This document shows, in pieces, positions 61,215 to 64,000 of a stretch of 64,000 nucleotides of DNA. The stretch's first letter is position 1, and every line of letters begins with the position of its first letter. The DNA comes from JALYUM01 sp036688685 (GTDB lineage Bacteria > Pseudomonadota > Gammaproteobacteria > Burkholderiales > Burkholderiaceae_D). The stretch is taken from positions 62,001 to 126,000 of the forward strand of contig NZ_JAQQPS010000019.1 of assembly GCF_036688685.1 (NCBI RefSeq), read 5' to 3'. A program made the position numbers and the translations under genes. Below the pieces are notes generated by a model. It was not told the origin of the DNA. It did no database searches and worked only from the letters and a program-made list of their open reading frames with translations.

Positions 61215-61661
61215 TCATGTCCCATTCAACTTCCGTTCTGCCCGAAAAAATCTCACCCGGGGATGGTAATGGTCAAATTTTTCTTCACATAGCCTTATTC
61301 TGGTTTCCAGCACACTACTTAGCAGATGTGCAGCGCCGGAGAAATTTGATTTATGTTCCTCTACGCCAGCCAGGCTAAATCGCAGACCGGTGTCATCAAT
61401 TGTGTCGGGCAAAATATAGTCGTAACCCATTCTCTCTATACCAATTCTGAACTGCTCGATTGCTAACCTGTTTTCACCCTCCTGTAGGAATTGCTTACCC
61501 TCCTCCAGCCGGCTACGTATCCGACTTACGCGCTCGTAATTTTCAGTCGCACATGATTCAACCTTATCTAGAGAACCTTGATCTGCGGCGCTACATGATA
61601 ATAAAAGTAACGTACCGCAAAGTAGTAACGACACACCAGTCACACGATGAAAATCTCTCAC
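61215..61661 (-). CDS. Small lipoprotein downstream of Rhs, candidate immunity protein
   Basis: A 148-residue exported lipoprotein. The signal peptide MRDFHRVTGVSLLLCGTLLL leads to lipobox LLSC with the lipidated cysteine at residue 23. The mature part is charged and helical (RIRSRLEEGKQFLQEGENRL, a TPR-like helix pair). It starts at a GTG that overlaps the last stop of the Rhs reading frame (GTGA), so it is translationally coupled. In Rhs toxin systems the gene directly after the toxin tip usually encodes the immunity protein; a membrane-anchored one would protect the periplasm. I recognise no named family. Confidence 0.7.
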   Translation of the reverse strand: MRDFHRVTGVSLLLCGTLLLLSCSAADQGSLDKVESCATENYERVSRIRSRLEEGKQFLQEGENRLAIEQFRIGIERMGYDYILPDTIDDTGLRFSLAGVEEHKSNFSGAAHLLSSVLETRIRLCEEKFDHYHPRVRFFRAERKLNGT

Positions 61662-61771
61662 GATTTATCCTTGGGTGGCACGGGCTCAGGTCCCGCAATG
61701 TGACATTCTTGAACCATTTCAGAAAATTTTCGTCGCGGATCGAGCGGTAATTTTTCCCGGAATTTCGACAA
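61658..61771 (-). pseudogene. Rhs toxin-tip remnant in frame after an amber codon
   Basis: The Rhs frame stops at TAG (61772-61774), but the same frame then stays open for 37 codons (KFREKLPLDPRRKFSEMVQE through VPPKDKS) and ends in a TGA that overlaps the lipoprotein GTG. The peptide is protein-like and hydrophilic, like the end of a toxin C-terminal domain. It lacks a start codon at its head. It is best read as the last bit of a toxin tip that lost its middle. Confidence 0.55.
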
Positions 61772-64000
61772 CTATTCGCCCCAGGCGGAAGTCCGTCCTG
61801 CCCAAACCACGCTGCCGGTCTCGTCGAGCAGTTCGCGTGCAGAGCCAAGGTGGTCGCAGTTATAGTAGTCAATACGGTCATTTGGCATCGCAGGGTTTGC
61901 GTCGACCTTCCAATATCCCGGTTCCGCTTCGTAAACATCTGCGGTAGGGCTGTCACGATTTTCTCGCCCGGCAAGCTTGCCCACGCATGCGTGCCTGGGA
62001 AGCATCCACTGCTCGACGGGCCAAAGGTGAACACACAAGCCGATATTGATATCAGTTGCTGAGACGCAGATATCCCCGCCGGGCTCCAGCGGGGATATCT
62101 GAGCGCACGCCAATCTGCCATATCCCCCGCGCGAAGCGACGCGTGCCATGGGCACAAAGCTATCTGGCTCGCACAGGTAGGTGATGGTGTCATCTAATGA
62201 CAGCTCTTGTGCGAGAAAGTCACCATCCCATACAAATTGCGTGGTTGTCGTTGTGATGCCGTCCGGTACTTCGCTCTCGGTCCGCTTGGTATGGAGCCAC
62301 GTCTCGGCAACGACACGCTTTGCGATCCGCCGGCCAAACGCGTCGTAGAAATACTCGGCTTTATGGCGGAGAACATGCTCGGTGCGTACACTGCGGCGCA
62401 GCCGGTTATCGGCGTCATATTCGAACGCCATCTCGCTGGCAGGAGAGCCATTTCCCGAAGCGCAAGCTGCAGAGTGCTTGGCTACCACGTTGCCTTGCGC
62501 ATCGTAGCGATAACTGTGTCCGCCCAAGGACTTGAGCAGATTGGCAGTGACAAGTGGGAGCCTGGGCACATTGCTGGAAGGCGCAGCAGGGGTCGACATT
62601 TGCGCGCCAGCAGCCTGCGCCAGCCCGGGGTCCAGCAGATTGCCCGCAGGGTCGAACACGAACGTTTCAGTCAAGCCAGGCTGCACCGCTGACAGCAACT
62701 GGCCAACCGGGTCGTAGGTATACGTGAAAGTGCGCGCCGCGCCAGCGTACCCATCTGCCCGCTGATCGATCGACAGCAAATTACCATCCGCGTCGTAAGC
62801 AAAGCGCCGCTCGCGCAATGTGCGCGTGGATGACCCGCCAGCAGGCGCAGTCAGCGTCATGGTGCTCACGCGCGATTGCGGATCGTATGCCCGCAGCGCT
62901 ACCATCCGCTCCGCTTCAGCGCCACGCCCCATCTGGCGTTTCGTTTCGCGGTGCAGCTTGTCCCGCTCGACGTCGACAATCGCCTTGCCCTGCCAAAGCG
63001 TACTGTGCCAATGACCGCTGCCGTAGCGCAGCGTATCGACGCGGCGCCCGTTCGGCAGCGTGGTGGAGATACGATTCCCCAGCTCGTCGTAGGTGTGCGT
63101 CATGACAAACGCCGCATCCGGCACGCGGCTGCCATCGACTGGTGGCGCTACCGGCGGCGACACCAGATAGTAGGCAGCACGCTCCTCGATCAGCTGCCCC
63201 AGCGGGTCGTAGGCGAACCGATGCTCGGCCTGCGGGGCCGCAACCGCCACCATCCGTCCCAGTTCGTGGTAAGCGAATCGCACCATGCCATCGGCGTTGA
63301 TCTTGGCGACCAATTGGCCGCGCGTATCGCGGATCAGGTCGGTGCGCTGCCCTGCGCATTCGCTTGCCGTCAGCTGGCCCGCTTGATCGTAGGTATAGCT
63401 GGTGACCTTGCCGTCAAAACCGGCTTCGGACGTCAACGCGCCATCCGCGTCGTAGGCAAGCAGATAGCGCTCGTCCTTGGCGTTCGCCAGTTCGACCAGC
63501 CGCAAGGCCGTGTCGTAGCGGTAGCGCACGGCCTGGCCGAGGGCGTCGATCCGCTCGATCAGCAGGCCTTGGCCGTTGTAGCGGTAGCGGGTCTGGTGAC
63601 CCAGGGCATCGGTGTGGGTCAGCAGATTGTCGTCTGCATCGTAGGTGTAGGTTTCCGATGTGCCGTCGGGCCGCGTGAGTTTCGTGAGACGGCCGAGCGC
63701 ATCGTAAAAATAGCGGATCTGCTGGCCCGGCGCAGCTTCTGCATGAATGACCGCCGCTATCCTGCCCCGTTCGTCGTAGTGATATTTGGTGGCGCGCCCG
63801 GAGCAGTCGATCGACGTGCGCAGGCGACCGGCCCTGTCGTACTCGAAGCGATTCACGCCGCCCTTTGCATCGATCTGCTCAACCAGTTGCCCTTTGTCGT
63901 CATAGCGGAACGAGGACGTATGGCCGAGCGCATTCGTCACGCTCGCCAGCCGCCCGGCCGCGTCATGGCTGCGCCGGCTGACATTGCCCATCGGATCGGT
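61772..64000 (-). CDS. Rhs/YD-repeat protein, 5' end outside window, core cut short
   Basis: About 742 residues are visible; the frame is open to the right edge. It is made of tandem YD repeats (YDDKGQLVEQIDAKG, YDADDNLLTHTDALG, YDQAGQLTASECAG). Near the end are the conserved YLCEPDSFVPMARV and IDYYNCDHLGSARELLDETG. It ends at TSAWGE-stop. In intact Rhs proteins this point is followed by an RFQGQYxDxETGLHYNxxRYY block and a DPxGxxN junction, then the toxin. That block is absent. Rhs proteins are large shell-like toxin carriers delivered by type VI or other systems. A stretch before the HLG block (LACAQISPLEPGGDICVSAT) is also unlike the consensus. Confidence 0.88.
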   Translation of the reverse strand, partial: TDPMGNVSRRSHDAAGRLASVTNALGHTSSFRYDDKGQLVEQIDAKGGVNRFEYDRAGRLRTSIDCSGRATKYHYDERGRIAAVIHAEAAPGQQIRYFYDALGRLTKLTRPDGTSETYTYDADDNLLTHTDALGHQTRYRYNGQGLLIERIDALGQAVRYRYDTALRLVELANAKDERYLLAYDADGALTSEAGFDGKVTSYTYDQAGQLTASECAGQRTDLIRDTRGQLVAKINADGMVRFAYHELGRMVAVAAPQAEHRFAYDPLGQLIEERAAYYLVSPPVAPPVDGSRVPDAAFVMTHTYDELGNRISTTLPNGRRVDTLRYGSGHWHSTLWQGKAIVDVERDKLHRETKRQMGRGAEAERMVALRAYDPQSRVSTMTLTAPAGGSSTRTLRERRFAYDADGNLLSIDQRADGYAGAARTFTYTYDPVGQLLSAVQPGLTETFVFDPAGNLLDPGLAQAAGAQMSTPAAPSSNVPRLPLVTANLLKSLGGHSYRYDAQGNVVAKHSAACASGNGSPASEMAFEYDADNRLRRSVRTEHVLRHKAEYFYDAFGRRIAKRVVAETWLHTKRTESEVPDGITTTTTQFVWDGDFLAQELSLDDTITYLCEPDSFVPMARVASRGGYGRLACAQISPLEPGGDICVSATDINIGLCVHLWPVEQWMLPRHACVGKLAGRENRDSPTADVYEAEPGYWKVDANPAMPNDRIDYYNCDHLGSARELLDETGSVVWAGRTSAWGE

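Noticed and set aside
61591..62193. 200-residue minus-strand frame overlapping the Rhs end
   Set aside because: It is out of frame with the YD-repeat protein and with the lipoprotein, and reads as a shadow of both.

Overview
The window is about 64 kb of high-GC, gene-dense bacterial chromosome. Gene content and protein style suggest a betaproteobacterium of the Burkholderiales, most likely Oxalobacteraceae such as Massilia, Duganella or Telluria. The pointers are class I PHA synthase and PhaB, FNR-type boxes, XylFGH with an oxidative pentose pathway, many dCache-type sensor kinases, and Rhs. That placement is inference; there is no rRNA or other marker gene. No tRNA, CRISPR array or complete insertion sequence was seen.

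Layout. 1-6.2 kb: tail of an IclR regulator, a complete branched-chain-type ABC transporter (substrate-binding protein, LivH, LivM, LivG, LivF) and glutaryl-CoA dehydrogenase, all rightward. 6.2-14.1 kb: an OmpR/QseBC-type two-component pair, a dienelactone hydrolase, a GST, a PAP2-type phosphatase lipoprotein with a possible Pho box, a secreted parallel beta-helix protein and a DUF1993 protein. 14.1-23.9 kb: one leftward pentose block with LacI regulator, KDX dehydratase (xylX), sugar dehydrogenase, lactonase, sugar-acid dehydratase and the xylose importer XylF-XylG-XylH. Together these take a pentose from import to 2-oxoglutarate semialdehyde (Weimberg route), with the last dehydrogenase absent from the block.

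24.1-34.8 kb is a signalling hub: a hybrid kinase ending in Hpt, an HD-GYP response regulator, an excisionase-type HTH fused to a receiver, a free Hpt protein, a second hybrid kinase, a second HD-GYP regulator and a third kinase. 34.8-37.8 kb holds a universal stress protein (USP), a semialdehyde dehydrogenase and a CurA-type reductase. 37.8-39.9 kb is an AT-richer island with one orphan gene and broken reading frames.

39.9-55.1 kb is the most coherent block. It looks like an FNR/Anr-controlled low-oxygen survival locus: PHA synthase, an ADP-forming acyl-CoA synthetase/GNAT (frameshifted), five USPs counting the one at 35 kb, a DksA-like zinc-finger protein, Hsp20, a P-type cation ATPase, a PAS-GGDEF cyclase, a Zn alcohol dehydrogenase, PhaB and a hemerythrin-like protein. 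Seven TTGAT-N4-ATCAA-like boxes sit upstream of these units. A decayed fnr/crp gene lies in the middle. The block resembles the low-oxygen-activated (lxa) locus known in Burkholderia.

55.2-64 kb: a cupin, a prolyl-oligopeptidase pseudogene with internal deletions, a Bax-inhibitor-1 protein, a TerC-CBS protein overlapping tail-to-tail with an ethanolamine-type permease, and at the right edge a leftward Rhs gene. The Rhs frame stops early; a short in-frame tip follows and overlaps a lipoprotein gene that may be its immunity partner.
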